NCBI RefSeq assembly: GCF_003261585.1
Contig: NZ_POVU01000001.1
Span: forward strand, 486,274 to 550,273
DNA length: 64,000 bases
Origin: Acinetobacter sp. MB5
GTDB lineage: Bacteria; Pseudomonadota; Gammaproteobacteria; Pseudomonadales; Moraxellaceae
Direction: 5' to 3'
Numbering within the stretch: the stretch's first letter is position 1; every line of letters begins with the position of its first letter. The notes beneath the pieces were generated by a model, which had not been told where the DNA came from, did not search any database, and saw only the letters and a list, made by a program, of their open reading frames with translations. The translations under genes and the position numbers were made by a program. Positions 8,920-18,044 of the stretch are shown here, one piece after another.

Positions 8920-10203
8920 ATGAACATTTTAGTTTTGGGTAGCGGTGGTCGTGAACATGCCTTGGCATGGAAAATCGCGCAAGATACAAAAGTCAGCAAA
9001 GTCTTTGTAGCACCGGGTAATGCAGGTACTGCAACAGAAGAAAAATGTGAAAATGTACAACTGGATATTCTCGATAATCCAGCCATCATTGAATTCGCAA
9101 AAAATAATGATGTCGCTTTAGTTGTTGTCGGTCCAGAAGCTCCGCTTGTCAATGGCGTAGTTGATGCGGGTCGTGCAGCTGGTCTAAAAATTTGGGGTCC
9201 AACTCAATACGCTGCACAACTTGAAGGTTCAAAAGCTTTTGCCAAGCACTTCTTAAAACGCCACAACATTCCAACTGCATTCTATGATGTATTCACAGAA
9301 GTCGCTGCAGCGAAAGCATTTGTTGAAAAGCATGGCGCGCCAATCGTCATTAAGGCAGATGGTCTTGCAGCAGGTAAAGGCGTGATCGTTGCAATGAGCA
9401 ATGAAGAAGCTTTTGCTGCGATTGATGACATGTTGGCAGGCAACAAGTTCGGTGATGCAGGTTCTCGTGTCGTGATTGAACAGTTCCTTGCAGGTGAAGA
9501 AGCATCATTCATTTGTATGATTGATGGTCAAAACATTTTGCCTATGGCAACTTCACAAGATCACAAACGTATTTTTGAAGGTGACCAAGGTCCAAACACA
9601 GGTGGTATGGGTGCATACTCTCCTGCGCCTGTCGTGACTGCTGACGTATTTGAACGTGTGATGACTGAAATCATGCGTCCTACCGTAGATGGTATGGCAG
9701 CAGATGGTCACGTTTATACAGGTTTCTTGTATGCAGGCCTGATGATCGATGAACAAGGTCAGCCACGTGTAATCGAATTCAACTGCCGTTTTGGTGACCC
9801 TGAAACTCAGCCAATCATGATGCGTTTACAATCTTCATTGGTTGACTTGGTTGAAGCAGGTCTTGAAGGCAACTTGCCTGCTGAAGCACAGTGGGATGAA
9901 CGCAAATCAATTGGTATCGTCCTAGCGGCTGAAGGCTACCCTGAAAGCGTGCGTAAAGGCGACGTGATTTCTGGTTTAGGTCAGTCTCCTGAAGGCACAA
10001 AAGTGTTCCATGCAGGCACTGCAAGCAATGACAAAGGTCAGGTCATCACTTCAGGTGGTCGCGTACTCTGCGTCACTGCGCTAGGTGATAGCGTTCTTGA
10101 AGCTCAAGTCAATGCTTTAGAAGTGTGTGGTCAAATCACATTTAACGGCATGCAATACCGTAGTGATATTGGTTACCGTGCCATTGCACGTGAACAAGCA
10201 TAA
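8920..10203 (+). CDS. purD: PurD, phosphoribosylamine-glycine ligase (GAR synthetase)
   Basis: ATP-grasp ligase joining glycine to phosphoribosylamine, the second step of purine synthesis. It has 427 residues (E. coli 429). The N domain has NILVLGSGGREHALAWK, the ATP-grasp core has IVIKADGLAAGKGV and SFICMIDG, followed by GGMGAYSPAPV and EFNCRFGDPETQP, which bind metal and substrate. ATG 8920 is chosen; GAGG lies about 11 nt upstream, and the in-frame TTG at 8914 is an alternative. It forms a purHD pair as in many proteobacteria, here interrupted by the repeat element. Confidence 0.97.
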   Translation: MNILVLGSGGREHALAWKIAQDTKVSKVFVAPGNAGTATEEKCENVQLDILDNPAIIEFAKNNDVALVVVGPEAPLVNGVVDAGRAAGLKIWGPTQYAAQLEGSKAFAKHFLKRHNIPTAFYDVFTEVAAAKAFVEKHGAPIVIKADGLAAGKGVIVAMSNEEAFAAIDDMLAGNKFGDAGSRVVIEQFLAGEEASFICMIDGQNILPMATSQDHKRIFEGDQGPNTGGMGAYSPAPVVTADVFERVMTEIMRPTVDGMAADGHVYTGFLYAGLMIDEQGQPRVIEFNCRFGDPETQPIMMRLQSSLVDLVEAGLEGNLPAEAQWDERKSIGIVLAAEGYPESVRKGDVISGLGQSPEGTKVFHAGTASNDKGQVITSGGRVLCVTALGDSVLEAQVNALEVCGQITFNGMQYRSDIGYRAIAREQA

Positions 10204-10221
10204 GTTCTCATTTTTCTCAGT

Positions 10222-10250
10222 AAAACGCTCTTTCGAGGGCGTTTTATTTT
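10222..10250 (+). terminator. Rho-independent terminator after purD
   Basis: A 9-bp stem, aaaacgctc / gggcgtttt (one wobble), with a 6-nt loop and a T-rich tail to 10250. Confidence 0.85.
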
Positions 10251-10665
10251 TGCTGTCTTAACCACAAATTTTCATATCATTTGTGTTTTTTATTGTTTTG
10301 CACTGTACAGACAAAACTTTATACTGCCAGCAATATTGCTCAGATACACTTTTCTGAAAATATTCCGATGAAAATCAATAGTGCACCATGCAGATTCTAC
10401 ATGCTCCCCTATTGTGCATTTTATTTTCTTGGTATCATGAGCACAAATTTCACACTGATGTTACTGATTTAGACTTAGTTCGACTGCGATATACCAGTTT
10501 TGACAAGTGCCAACATTGTTTCAGCCCATATTTTTCCTGTTTATTTCGGCTTTTTTGCTGCACAAGGCAGTGGGTAAAATTATGCTAGATCAGTCCAGAT
10601 ATTTGTCATGTTCCATGGTTTTATCCAAACCCTATTGAACATTATTGACTAAGGACATACACCTC
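10251..10665 (+). promoter_or_regulatory. metQ upstream region, no gene seen
   Basis: About 415 bases between the purD terminator and metQ. Two short open frames here (about 10281-10588) have no family resemblance and no good ribosome-binding site, so I do not call them. The metQ promoter should lie here, but I cannot point to a convincing -35/-10 pair. I see no SAM riboswitch-like structure and no tandem MetJ-box (AGACGTCT) repeats, so the mode of methionine control is not visible. Confidence 0.4.
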
Positions 10666-11541
10666 ATGAAAAAATTATTGAGCGTTGTTTTAGGTGCAAG
10701 TGTACTTCTTGCCGCAGGTTGCAGTAAAAATGCACCTGAACAAAGCAGCAACACCAAAGCTGCTGATGCAAACCAACCACAAAAAATCGTATTGGCATCG
10801 ACTGGTTCAGATGCTGATATCTGGCGCTACATTGCAACCTTACCTGAAACCAAAAAAGCAGGTATTGATTTGCAAGTTCAAAACTTCACTGACTATGTGG
10901 CAATGAACACTGCGATTGCTAATAAACAAGTTGATGCCAATGCATTCCAATCATATGCATACCTTGTTGCTTACAATGCAAACAATGATAAAAAAATTGC
11001 ACCTGTTTCAACGACATATCTTGAGCCAATGGGTATTTACTCAACTAAATACAAAAAAGTTGATCAATTCCCACAAGGTGCAAGCATTGCAATCCCTAAC
11101 GATGCAGCCAATGAAGCACGTGCATTATTGTTGTTACAAAGCGCTGGTTTAATCAAACTGAAAACCAACTTTGACCCTGCAACAGGTACACCAAACGACA
11201 TTACTGACAACGCCAAAAAAATTGATATCAAACCAATTCAAATGGCAACTGCAGTACGTGTGAAAAATGACGTTGATGCGATTGTTCTCGGTAATACCTT
11301 GGCAATGGAAGGTGGCTTGAATGTATTGAAAGATTCAATCTACTACGAGCCAATTGACCAATCAACCAAGTTGAATGTCAACATTGTTGCAACTGCTGAC
11401 TCACGTAAAAACGACCCGATTTTACAAAAATTAGGGGCGTTGTATCATACTGAAGCGGTTAAAAAATACGTACAAGATCACTTTGCTGGTACAAAAGTGG
11501 ACGTAAACAAACCAATCAGCTACCTGACTGAAAGCAAATAG
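10666..11541 (+). CDS. metQ: MetQ, methionine-binding lipoprotein of the ABC importer
   Basis: Substrate-binding lipoprotein of the NlpA/MetQ family, 291 residues. A lipoprotein signal ends in LLAAGC with Cys19 as the lipidated residue. The mature part shows the family pattern: DIWRYIA, VQNFTDYVAMNTAIANKQVDAN, FQSYAYL, and later SIAIPNDAANEARALLLLQSAGLI. ATG 10666 is chosen because AAGGA lies about 10 nt upstream and the signal peptide begins there; a TTG 21 nt earlier has no support. It is the first gene of metQ-metN-metI, while in E. coli the order is metN-metI-metQ. Confidence 0.94.
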   Translation: MKKLLSVVLGASVLLAAGCSKNAPEQSSNTKAADANQPQKIVLASTGSDADIWRYIATLPETKKAGIDLQVQNFTDYVAMNTAIANKQVDANAFQSYAYLVAYNANNDKKIAPVSTTYLEPMGIYSTKYKKVDQFPQGASIAIPNDAANEARALLLLQSAGLIKLKTNFDPATGTPNDITDNAKKIDIKPIQMATAVRVKNDVDAIVLGNTLAMEGGLNVLKDSIYYEPIDQSTKLNVNIVATADSRKNDPILQKLGALYHTEAVKKYVQDHFAGTKVDVNKPISYLTESK

Positions 11542-11560
11542 TCATATAATGTTGTCAACG

Positions 11561-11590
11561 AACAGGCAAAGTTTCTTTGCCTGTTTTTTC
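11561..11590 (+). terminator. Terminator-like hairpin between metQ and metN
   Basis: A perfect 10-bp stem, aacaggcaaa / tttgcctgtt, with a 5-nt loop and a run of T. It lies inside the metQ-metN gap and would be expected to reduce transcription of metNI relative to the binding protein, a common arrangement when binding protein is needed in excess. Confidence 0.8.
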
Positions 11591-11613
11591 TTTTTCGCAT
11601 AGTTTTTGACCAC

Positions 11614-12639
11614 ATGATTCAATTTAAAAACATTTCAAAACACTATCAGCTCAAAGGGCAAACGCTGCGCGCGCTGGATCAGATCAACCTCGAGATTCCA
11701 GAAGGTAGCATCTTTGGCATTATTGGCTATAGTGGTGCAGGTAAAAGCACCTTAATTCGCCTGATCAATCTGTTGGAGCGCCCAACCGAAGGTCAGGTCA
11801 TTATTAATGGGAAAGACTTTACTGCATTGGATGCACGTGCATTACGTCAAGAGCGTGCCAATATTGGTATGATTTTCCAGCACTTCAATTTACTTGAAAC
11901 CAAAACGGTTGCTGAAAATATTGAAATGCCAATGAAATTGCTAGGCGTCAGTAAAGAAAAACGTCAAGCACGTTTAGATGAGCTACTCTCTTTTATTGAC
12001 TTGGGTCATAAAAAAAACGCTTATCCTGATGAACTTTCTGGTGGTCAAAAACAGCGTGTTGGCATTGCACGTGCGCTTGCAAATCATCCTAAAATTTTAC
12101 TGTGCGATGAAGCGACCTCTGCCCTTGACCCACAAACCACACAGTCCGTTTTAGACTTATTGAAGAAAATCAATAAAGAACAAAATATTACGATTGTGAT
12201 GGTCACACATGAAATGGATGTGATTGAAAGCGTCTGTGATTATGTTGCGGTTATGGAGTCGGGTAAAGTCATCGAAACAGGTAAAACGGTGGATCTATTC
12301 AGTAAACCGCAGCAACCTACCACAAAGAACTTTATTCAAACTGTGTTACAGCAACAATTGCCAAGCAATATTCTGAAGCAGCTCGAACATCAGCATGAAC
12401 ATAGCATTTATTGTTTACAGTTCTTAGGGCAATCCGCTCAGCAACCTGTAATTCAAGCCGTCATCAAACAATTTGATATTAGTCTGAATATTTTGTTTGC
12501 CAACATGACTGAAATTGATGGCACAGTGATTGGTCAAATGTTCGTGCAAATTTTAGGGGATGCTGCTGTAGTTGCCCAAGCTACGGATTACTTAAAGCAA
12601 CAAGGGGTTGAAGTCCGTCAACAAGGAGAACAGTCATGA
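11614..12639 (+). CDS. metN: MetN, ATPase of the methionine ABC importer
   Basis: ABC ATPase of 341 residues. Walker A is GYSGAGKST (38-46), the signature is LSGGQKQRVGIARAL and Walker B is ILLCDEATSALD. The last ~75 residues form the NIL domain that binds methionine and shuts the transporter off when methionine is plentiful. The ATG at 11614 has little Shine-Dalgarno sequence. The stop overlaps the metI start as ATGA, so the permease is coupled to the ATPase. Confidence 0.95.
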   Translation: MIQFKNISKHYQLKGQTLRALDQINLEIPEGSIFGIIGYSGAGKSTLIRLINLLERPTEGQVIINGKDFTALDARALRQERANIGMIFQHFNLLETKTVAENIEMPMKLLGVSKEKRQARLDELLSFIDLGHKKNAYPDELSGGQKQRVGIARALANHPKILLCDEATSALDPQTTQSVLDLLKKINKEQNITIVMVTHEMDVIESVCDYVAVMESGKVIETGKTVDLFSKPQQPTTKNFIQTVLQQQLPSNILKQLEHQHEHSIYCLQFLGQSAQQPVIQAVIKQFDISLNILFANMTEIDGTVIGQMFVQILGDAAVVAQATDYLKQQGVEVRQQGEQS

Positions 12640-13331
12640 GAGACCTGATTGTACAATGGTTGACTGAAGCAACTCAGCCATTTTGGCACAGTGCTTTAAC
12701 GATTGATCAATTCGTTACTGCATTACAAGAAACCTTCCAGATGGTGTTCTTTTCGCTGATTTTTGGTGGAATCTGGGGCTTAATCCAAGGGATTACGTTA
12801 CTGGTAACTCGCCCAGCTGGCATTCTACCGAATGCTGTGGTTTATCATGGTCTTAATCCGATTGTAAATGCACTGCGCTCATTGCCATTTATTATTTTAT
12901 TGATTGCCGTCATCCCATTTACCCAATGGCTAGTCGGCACTTCAATTGGGACATGGGCAGCCATTGTGCCACTCACAATTTATGTTGGCCCGTATATGGG
13001 ACGTCTCATTGAAACGTCATTGCTTGAAGTCAATGAAGGTATTATTGAGTCAGCACAGTCTATGGGTGCAACACCTTGGCAGATCATTTTTAAGTTTATT
13101 TTGCCTGAAGCGCGTAGCTCTCTCATTTTAAACATGACCACAGCAACCATCAGTTTGATTGGTGCAACGGCTATGGCTGGTGCAGTGGGTGCAGGCGGTA
13201 TCGGTGATTTGGCTATTTCTTATGGCTATCAGCGCTTTGACAGTAGTGTCATCATTTTAACAGTGATTGTCCTGCTGATTTTGGTGCAGATTGTTCAAAC
13301 ACTGGGAAATTGGCTTGCCAAATTACGATAA
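12636..13331 (+). CDS. metI: MetI, permease of the methionine ABC importer
   Basis: Inner-membrane permease of 231 residues with about five membrane segments. The cytoplasmic coupling loop reads ESAQSMGATPWQIIFKFILPEA, the EAA motif that docks MetN. It ends near a terminator and completes the MetQNI importer for methionine. Start at ATG 12636 inside the metN stop; GGAG lies just upstream. Confidence 0.94.
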   Translation: MRDLIVQWLTEATQPFWHSALTIDQFVTALQETFQMVFFSLIFGGIWGLIQGITLLVTRPAGILPNAVVYHGLNPIVNALRSLPFIILLIAVIPFTQWLVGTSIGTWAAIVPLTIYVGPYMGRLIETSLLEVNEGIIESAQSMGATPWQIIFKFILPEARSSLILNMTTATISLIGATAMAGAVGAGGIGDLAISYGYQRFDSSVIILTVIVLLILVQIVQTLGNWLAKLR

Positions 13332-13345
13332 GATTTCATCATCCA

Positions 13346-13375
13346 AAAAAATGCCATCACATGATGGCATTTTTT
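13346..13375. terminator. Bidirectional terminator between metI and the OmpW-like gene
   Basis: Nearly perfect palindrome, a-rich arm plus atgccatca / tgatggcat and a T-rich arm, about 14 bp of stem with almost no loop. It has A and T tracts on both sides, so it can stop transcription from both convergent genes. Confidence 0.85.
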
Positions 13376-13386
13376 ATTTCAGATCA

Positions 13387-14121
13387 TTAGAAACGGTACG
13401 TCACACCGACTTTGGCAGATGGCAACCACTTGTATTTATCATCATTGGCGATTTGGTTTTCCTGTGCTTTTAAGTCACTCTGGAACTGTTCACTGGTTCC
13501 TCCAGAATTCACTGTCGCATTTGAAGTTAAACTCACTGTTGGATTGTCCGTGTAATAAGCACCAATTTCTCCAAACACGCCCCAATGCTCACTCAGCATT
13601 GGACGAGCACCGATCCCAATGTACGGGGCAATGTCATTTTTATATTTCATTTTCCCTGTAATGTTGCCATTGATGTTGTACTTGTTGTCATTGACGGTGA
13701 CATTACCATTATTGGATTTTGAGGTCAGTTTATAATCATCATCTAAATACGCTGCCCCTGCTGCCACATAAACCGATTTTGCAAAGGTATTCTGACTGGC
13801 ACCCCAAGGATGCATTTCGGCATTTAAATAGACATTGTTGTTATTGTCCTGATCGAGATCATATTTGGTTCCATGACTTTTTATATCATTGCGCCAATTA
13901 ATATTCCCTCCGTTATACCCTAAACTTACACCGACATAGGGATTTACATCCCAAGTCAATGCACCACCATAGCCTGTTGTGCCTGCTTCAGCACGAAATG
14001 AGGTTGGCAAGTAAGTTTTATAGGTATTTCCAGGTTCAACAATCACTGGCTCATCGGCTATAGCAACCCCTGCAATGGAAAACAGTGTTGAGGCTACCAA
14101 GATTTTTTGAAATTTTTTCAT
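13387..14121 (-). CDS. OmpW-like outer membrane beta-barrel protein
   Basis: Outer membrane protein of 244 residues. A signal peptide of about 22 residues ends at VAIADEP; the mature chain alternates beta strands and ends with the aromatic Phe (VGVTYRF) required for barrel insertion. Blocks YVGVSLGYNGG, IAPYIGIGARPML and WGVFGEIGAYY fit small barrels of the OmpW/OprG type or related opacity-like barrels. Loops are rich in Asn and Lys. AGGAG lies 8 nt before ATG 14121; a start 21 nt further up is unlikely. Substrate unknown. Confidence 0.75.
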   Translation of the reverse strand: MKKFQKILVASTLFSIAGVAIADEPVIVEPGNTYKTYLPTSFRAEAGTTGYGGALTWDVNPYVGVSLGYNGGNINWRNDIKSHGTKYDLDQDNNNNVYLNAEMHPWGASQNTFAKSVYVAAGAAYLDDDYKLTSKSNNGNVTVNDNKYNINGNITGKMKYKNDIAPYIGIGARPMLSEHWGVFGEIGAYYTDNPTVSLTSNATVNSGGTSEQFQSDLKAQENQIANDDKYKWLPSAKVGVTYRF

Positions 14122-14491
14122 TGAGAAGTCTCCTGACATCATTGTGAATTTTCACTGACAGTATTGCGATCATGAGTGGTCATACTAAGTGGAAAGCTGG
14201 CTTTTTTTCATACGATTTTTAAGCCAAATTTGCAGGGTTTATGTAATTCTTTGATACAGTTTTTCAAAATATTTCATCATTCATTTTACTAAAAACAATA
14301 ATAATCAATTGCTTAAATTTTAATACATATACACAAAATAACCAAATCAATAGCCTCACTTAATAGATTGGGTTTAGGTCTTGAACTTGCTTTTCCTGAA
14401 ATCTTGACTGTTTTGCTATTTTTTCAACCGCATGACTTTATTTTTAGTGTAAAATCGCTGTAATTTTTTGAGCGTAATTTGGGATTAGCAT
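14122..14491. other. Intergenic region between the OmpW-like gene and dapD
   Basis: 370 AT-rich bases without a gene, containing divergent promoters. The best -10 candidate for dapD is TAAAAT at 14450-14455, with no clear -35. I see no strong hairpin or repeat here. Confidence 0.45.
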
Positions 14492-15313
14492 ATGTCTGAA
14501 CTTGCTACAATTATTGAACAAGCCTTTGAAAACCGTGCCAACTTTACTGCAGCAGACTGTCCTGCTGAAGTTCGTGATGCTGTTGAGCAAGCAATTCAAG
14601 GTTTAGACAACGGTAGCCTTCGTGTTGCAGAAAAAATTGATGGTGAGTGGGTTGTTCACCAATGGTTGAAAAAAGCGGTACTTTTATCATTCAAATTAAA
14701 TGATAACAAACCAATCGAATCTTGCGACCTTCGTTTCTACGACAAAGTTGACACTAAATTCAAAGGTTGGACTGAAGAACAATTTAAAGCAGCTGGCGTA
14801 CGTGTTGTACCACCAGCAGTTGCACGTCGTGGCAGCTTCCAAGCGAAAAACGTTGTACTTATGCCATCTTATGTGAACATCGGTGCATATGTTGATGAAG
14901 GCACAATGGTCGATACATGGGCAACGGTCGGTTCATGTGCACAAATCGGTAAAAACGTTCACTTGTCTGGTGGTGTCGGTATTGGTGGTGTTCTTGAACC
15001 ACTTCAAGCAAACCCAACCATTATTGAAGACAACTGTTTCATCGGTGCACGTTCTGAAATCGTTGAAGGCGTGATCGTTGAAGAAGGTTCTGTGATTTCA
15101 ATGGGCGTATTCATTGGTCAATCAACCAAGATTTATGACCGCGCAACTGGCGAAATCCATTACGGCCGCGTACCAGCAGGTTCTGTGGTTGTTGCGGGTA
15201 GCCTTCCATCTAAATGCGGTACTTACAGCCTATACGCTGCAATCATCGTGAAAAAAGTGGATGCGCAAACTCGTGCAAAAACTAGCTTGAACGATTTGCT
15301 TCGCGACGAGTAA
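14492..15313 (+). CDS. dapD: DapD, tetrahydrodipicolinate N-succinyltransferase
   Basis: Left-handed beta-helix acyltransferase of the succinylase branch of lysine and meso-diaminopimelate synthesis. It has 273 residues (E. coli 274). The hexapeptide repeat region covers about residues 110-220 ([50 protein letters not shown]), and the C terminus has the [15 protein letters not shown] block. It is a single gene followed by its own terminator. Confidence 0.97.
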   Translation: MSELATIIEQAFENRANFTAADCPAEVRDAVEQAIQGLDNGSLRVAEKIDGEWVVHQWLKKAVLLSFKLNDNKPIESCDLRFYDKVDTKFKGWTEEQFKAAGVRVVPPAVARRGSFQAKNVVLMPSYVNIGAYVDEGTMVDTWATVGSCAQIGKNVHLSGGVGIGGVLEPLQANPTIIEDNCFIGARSEIVEGVIVEEGSVISMGVFIGQSTKIYDRATGEIHYGRVPAGSVVVAGSLPSKCGTYSLYAAIIVKKVDAQTRAKTSLNDLLRDE

Positions 15314-15347
15314 TCTCGACACTGTTGCGGAACTTAAACCGTTCCTC

Positions 15348-15398
15348 GGAGCGTCCATCGCTCCTCGTCTCTACGGTTGTAAAATCGTAGAGATTTTT
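15348..15398 (+). terminator. Tandem hairpins and terminator after dapD
   Basis: A small hairpin ggagcg/cgctcc (15348-15364) is followed at once by the terminator stem tctctacg (15368-15375) / cgtagaga (15386-15393) and a T-rich tail. Confidence 0.75.
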
Positions 15399-15427
15399 GT
15401 TTTTTAAAATACCATGGTTACTTTACT

Positions 15428-16138
15428 ATGAATCCGCTTCGCTCCTCTCAAATCCCTGTGACTGATCCTGCCGCAGGTTTACGTATTACCGAGATTTTCT
15501 ATTCACTACAAGGTGAAGCGAATACCGCAGGACTACCAACGGTTTTTATCCGTTTAACAGGTTGCCCACTGCGCTGTACCTATTGTGATACGACTTATTC
15601 ATTTGAGGGTGGTGAGCGCTGGTCTTTAGATAAAATCATTGAAACTGCTCAATCTTATCAAACCCCGTATATTTGCGTGACAGGTGGTGAGCCACTGGCC
15701 CAGCCAAACTGCATCACGCTTATAGATCGCTTATGTGAGATGGGTTTTGAAGTTTCTTTAGAAACCAGTGGTGCGCTTGACGTCAGCAAAGTTGATCCGC
15801 GCGTCTCTAAAGTCCTTGATCTAAAAACCCCAACTTCGGGTGAAGCACACCGCAATTTACTCAGCAATCTAGACTTACTGACTGCCAAAGATCAGATCAA
15901 ATTTGTGATTTGCAATCGTGAAGATTATGAATGGTCAAAGCAACAAGTTGCTCAATACCAGCTCGACAAAAAAGTCAGTACCGTTTGGTTCTCCCCTGCT
16001 TTTGCTGTCGAGAAAGGCAATGCCAAATTGCCACGTTTTGCGCGTGACTTGGCTCAGTGGATTTTAGATGATCACCTCCCTGTTCGTTTTCAGTTACAAC
16101 TGCATAAACTGTTGTGGCAAGATGAAACAGGTCGTTAA
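15428..16138 (+). CDS. queE: QueE, 7-carboxy-7-deazaguanine synthase
   Basis: Radical-SAM enzyme that contracts 6-carboxytetrahydropterin to 7-carboxy-7-deazaguanine, a precursor of queuosine in tRNA. It has 236 residues. The cluster-binding cysteines are C46, C50 and C53 in GCPLRCTYCDTTY; CVTGGEPLAQ and VSLETSGALD are also family blocks. There is little Shine-Dalgarno sequence before the ATG. It sits 21 nt before queC, which performs the next step, so the two form an operon. Confidence 0.95.
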   Translation: MNPLRSSQIPVTDPAAGLRITEIFYSLQGEANTAGLPTVFIRLTGCPLRCTYCDTTYSFEGGERWSLDKIIETAQSYQTPYICVTGGEPLAQPNCITLIDRLCEMGFEVSLETSGALDVSKVDPRVSKVLDLKTPTSGEAHRNLLSNLDLLTAKDQIKFVICNREDYEWSKQQVAQYQLDKKVSTVWFSPAFAVEKGNAKLPRFARDLAQWILDDHLPVRFQLQLHKLLWQDETGR

Positions 16139-16159
16139 TTAATTTTTTGGAGAATGAAT

Positions 16160-16831
16160 ATGCGCCCACGCGCCATAGTTTTATTATCTGGTGGCTTAGA
16201 CTCAACTACTTGTTTAGCATGGGCGCAAGCACGCTATGAATGTATTGCCCTCAGCTTCCAGTATGGTCAGCGCTCAAGTACTGAACTTGATGCAGCCAAA
16301 GCATTGGCTGATCGTTCGGGTGTAGAACATCGCATTATCAATATTGATTTGGGCAACCTCGGTGGTTCAGCGCTGACTGACCATAACATTGCTGTACCTG
16401 AACAAGCGCAAGAAGGTATTCCTGTAACTTATGTTCCAGCACGTAACACCATTTTCTTGTCTTATGCACTAGCAGCAGCCGAAGTTTTCTCTGCTGAAGC
16501 CATTGTGATTGGCGTAAATGCTGTAGATTACTCAGGTTATCCTGACTGCCGACCAGCATTTATTGAGGCTTTTGCCAACCTTGCAAGCCTTGCAACCAAA
16601 GCAGGCGTTGAAGGAAAACCACTTAAAATTGAAACACCTCTGTTACATTTATCTAAAGGGAATATAATACGCCTAGGTCTTGAACATGGTGTAGACTACA
16701 GTCAAACAGTGTCTTGCTATCAAGCTGACGACCAGGGACGTGCTTGTGGTAAATGCGATAGCTGCCGCTTACGTAAAGAAGGTTTTGCTCAGGCAGGCGT
16801 TGAAGACCCAACACGTTACGTACCTCAATAA
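16160..16831 (+). CDS. queC: QueC, 7-cyano-7-deazaguanine (preQ0) synthase
   Basis: ATP-dependent enzyme converting carboxy-deazaguanine to preQ0. It has 223 residues, with the PP-loop motif SGGLDS at 10-15 and a zinc site of four cysteines near the C terminus (C186, C196, C199, C202 in CGKCDSCRL). I chose ATG 16160 because GGAG lies 7 nt upstream; the in-frame ATG at 16154 sits directly against the GGAG. The small gene at 16844 follows after 12 nt. Confidence 0.96.
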   Translation: MRPRAIVLLSGGLDSTTCLAWAQARYECIALSFQYGQRSSTELDAAKALADRSGVEHRIINIDLGNLGGSALTDHNIAVPEQAQEGIPVTYVPARNTIFLSYALAAAEVFSAEAIVIGVNAVDYSGYPDCRPAFIEAFANLASLATKAGVEGKPLKIETPLLHLSKGNIIRLGLEHGVDYSQTVSCYQADDQGRACGKCDSCRLRKEGFAQAGVEDPTRYVPQ

Positions 16832-16843
16832 AAGGCAGGTTAT

Positions 16844-17248
16844 ATGAAATTTTTAAATTCAAAACTGATTGTTTCTACTCTTTTTTCTGCACTTGCATTT
16901 ACAGCAACTGTATCTCATGCAGCACAAGATCCATCAAAAAGTACCAATGTTCGCTCAACTTTAATTAGTAACTGTAAAGAAAGTGCTGGTAAAGGTGGCA
17001 AACTGACTGCAGCAGAAGCAAACAAGTTTTGTACATGCCAAGTTGATGCTGAAGGCCGTTTGACCAAAGCTCAAGAATGGCAAATTATTAGTACTGTAAA
17101 TCAGAAGAAAAGCCCAAGCTCTTTACCATTTATTCAGCAACAAAACAAAGCAATCCAATCTTGCTTTGGTCCTCAGCTGACTTCAAAACTAAAATCGCTC
17201 TCTGAAGAAGCAATGAAAAATGCTCAAGCAGCAGAGAAAAAGAAATAA
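16844..17248 (+). CDS. Small exported protein with four cysteines, function unknown
   Basis: Protein of 134 residues. It has a clear signal peptide with likely cleavage after VSHA (about residue 26). The mature part has four cysteines (ISNCKES, FCTCQVD, QSCFGP), enough for two disulfides in the periplasm, and a Lys/Ala-rich helical tail. I do not recognise the family; the CTCQV motif recalls small exported proteins common in Acinetobacter. It lies 12 nt after queC and before a terminator, so it is transcribed with queEC, but nothing ties it to queuosine. Confidence 0.72.
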   Translation: MKFLNSKLIVSTLFSALAFTATVSHAAQDPSKSTNVRSTLISNCKESAGKGGKLTAAEANKFCTCQVDAEGRLTKAQEWQIISTVNQKKSPSSLPFIQQQNKAIQSCFGPQLTSKLKSLSEEAMKNAQAAEKKK

Positions 17249-17272
17249 GACATCACCATTAAGTGATTCAAT

Positions 17273-17303
17273 AAACTAGCCACTTGATGTGGCTAGTTTT
17301 TTT
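17273..17303 (+). terminator. Rho-independent terminator after the four-cysteine protein gene
   Basis: A perfect 11-bp stem, aaactagccac / gtggctagttt, loop ttgat, and a run of T that ends at the next gene's first in-frame ATG. Confidence 0.88.
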
Positions 17304-17315
17304 ATGGAACAACGC

Positions 17316-18035
17316 ATGACCTTAGAGACAGAAAACTTGAATATGCACCACGCTTGGAACAGCAATGCTCAACATAAAAAATTTGTCGCTTCTTACAGTG
17401 GTGGTAAAGACAGCACCCTCGCCCTATATCGAGCCATGCAGATGGGCGAAGCGATTGGTTTAATTGTCATGCTTGAGGAAAATGGGAAAAAATCTCGCTC
17501 ACATGGCATGTCTCTTGAAATTATCCATGCGCAGGCTGAAGCGATTGGACTGCCGATTTTAACAGCCTCTGCAACATGGCAAAGTTATGAAGCACAGTTT
17601 ATTCAGCTTCTTGAACAGCAAAAATCGCTTGGCGCAGAAGTTCTTGTGACTGGTGATATTGACTTACTCGGTCATGCCGAATGGAACCAATCCGTTTGTG
17701 ATAAAAGTCAGCTTCAACTGTGCATGCCACTCTGGCAAAAACCACGTTTAGAGATTATTCACGAATTTATCAACTTGGGTTTTCAAAGTGTGATTGTCAC
17801 CGTAAATCTCAATCTAGGTATGAAAGCCGAAGACCTCGGGCGAGTCTTAACCTCTGAATATGTTGATGAACTCTGTACACGTGGTATTGATCCTTGTGGT
17901 GAAGCAGGTGAATTTCACACCACAGTGATTGATGGGCCGATCTTCAAAAAACCACTTTCAATTTGCAAAGGTGATATTCTGTATCACGAAAATTATGCAT
18001 TTTTACCACTAACATTAGAACATCATGCCATTTAA
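17316..18035 (+). CDS. Dph6-like ATP-pyrophosphatase (diphthine-ammonia ligase family)
   Basis: PP-loop ATPase of about 239 residues of the DUF71/ATP_bind_4 family. It has the P-loop SGGKDS (about 28-33) and the diagnostic C-terminal block CGEAGEFHTTVIDGP. In archaea and eukaryotes this family amidates diphthine on EF2; bacteria have no diphthamide, so the substrate here is unknown. The start is uncertain: ATGs at 17304, 17316 and 17343 are all in frame with weak ribosome-binding sites. I chose 17316 (GGA 7 nt upstream). bcp starts 9 nt after its stop. Confidence 0.78.
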   Translation: MTLETENLNMHHAWNSNAQHKKFVASYSGGKDSTLALYRAMQMGEAIGLIVMLEENGKKSRSHGMSLEIIHAQAEAIGLPILTASATWQSYEAQFIQLLEQQKSLGAEVLVTGDIDLLGHAEWNQSVCDKSQLQLCMPLWQKPRLEIIHEFINLGFQSVIVTVNLNLGMKAEDLGRVLTSEYVDELCTRGIDPCGEAGEFHTTVIDGPIFKKPLSICKGDILYHENYAFLPLTLEHHAI

Positions 18036-18044
18036 GGATTGAAC

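Noticed and set aside
10281..10588. Two short overlapping open frames upstream of metQ.
   Set aside because: Cys- and Phe-rich, unlike any family I know, without ribosome-binding sites, in AT-rich promoter sequence.
10251..10665. Possible SAM riboswitch or MetJ boxes before metQ.
   Set aside because: I looked for the conserved hairpin pattern and for AGACGTCT repeats and found neither.
15314..15427. Possible preQ1 riboswitch before queE.
   Set aside because: The hairpins there are a small stem and a terminator for dapD with a T-rich tail; no H-type pseudoknot pattern near the queE start is evident.
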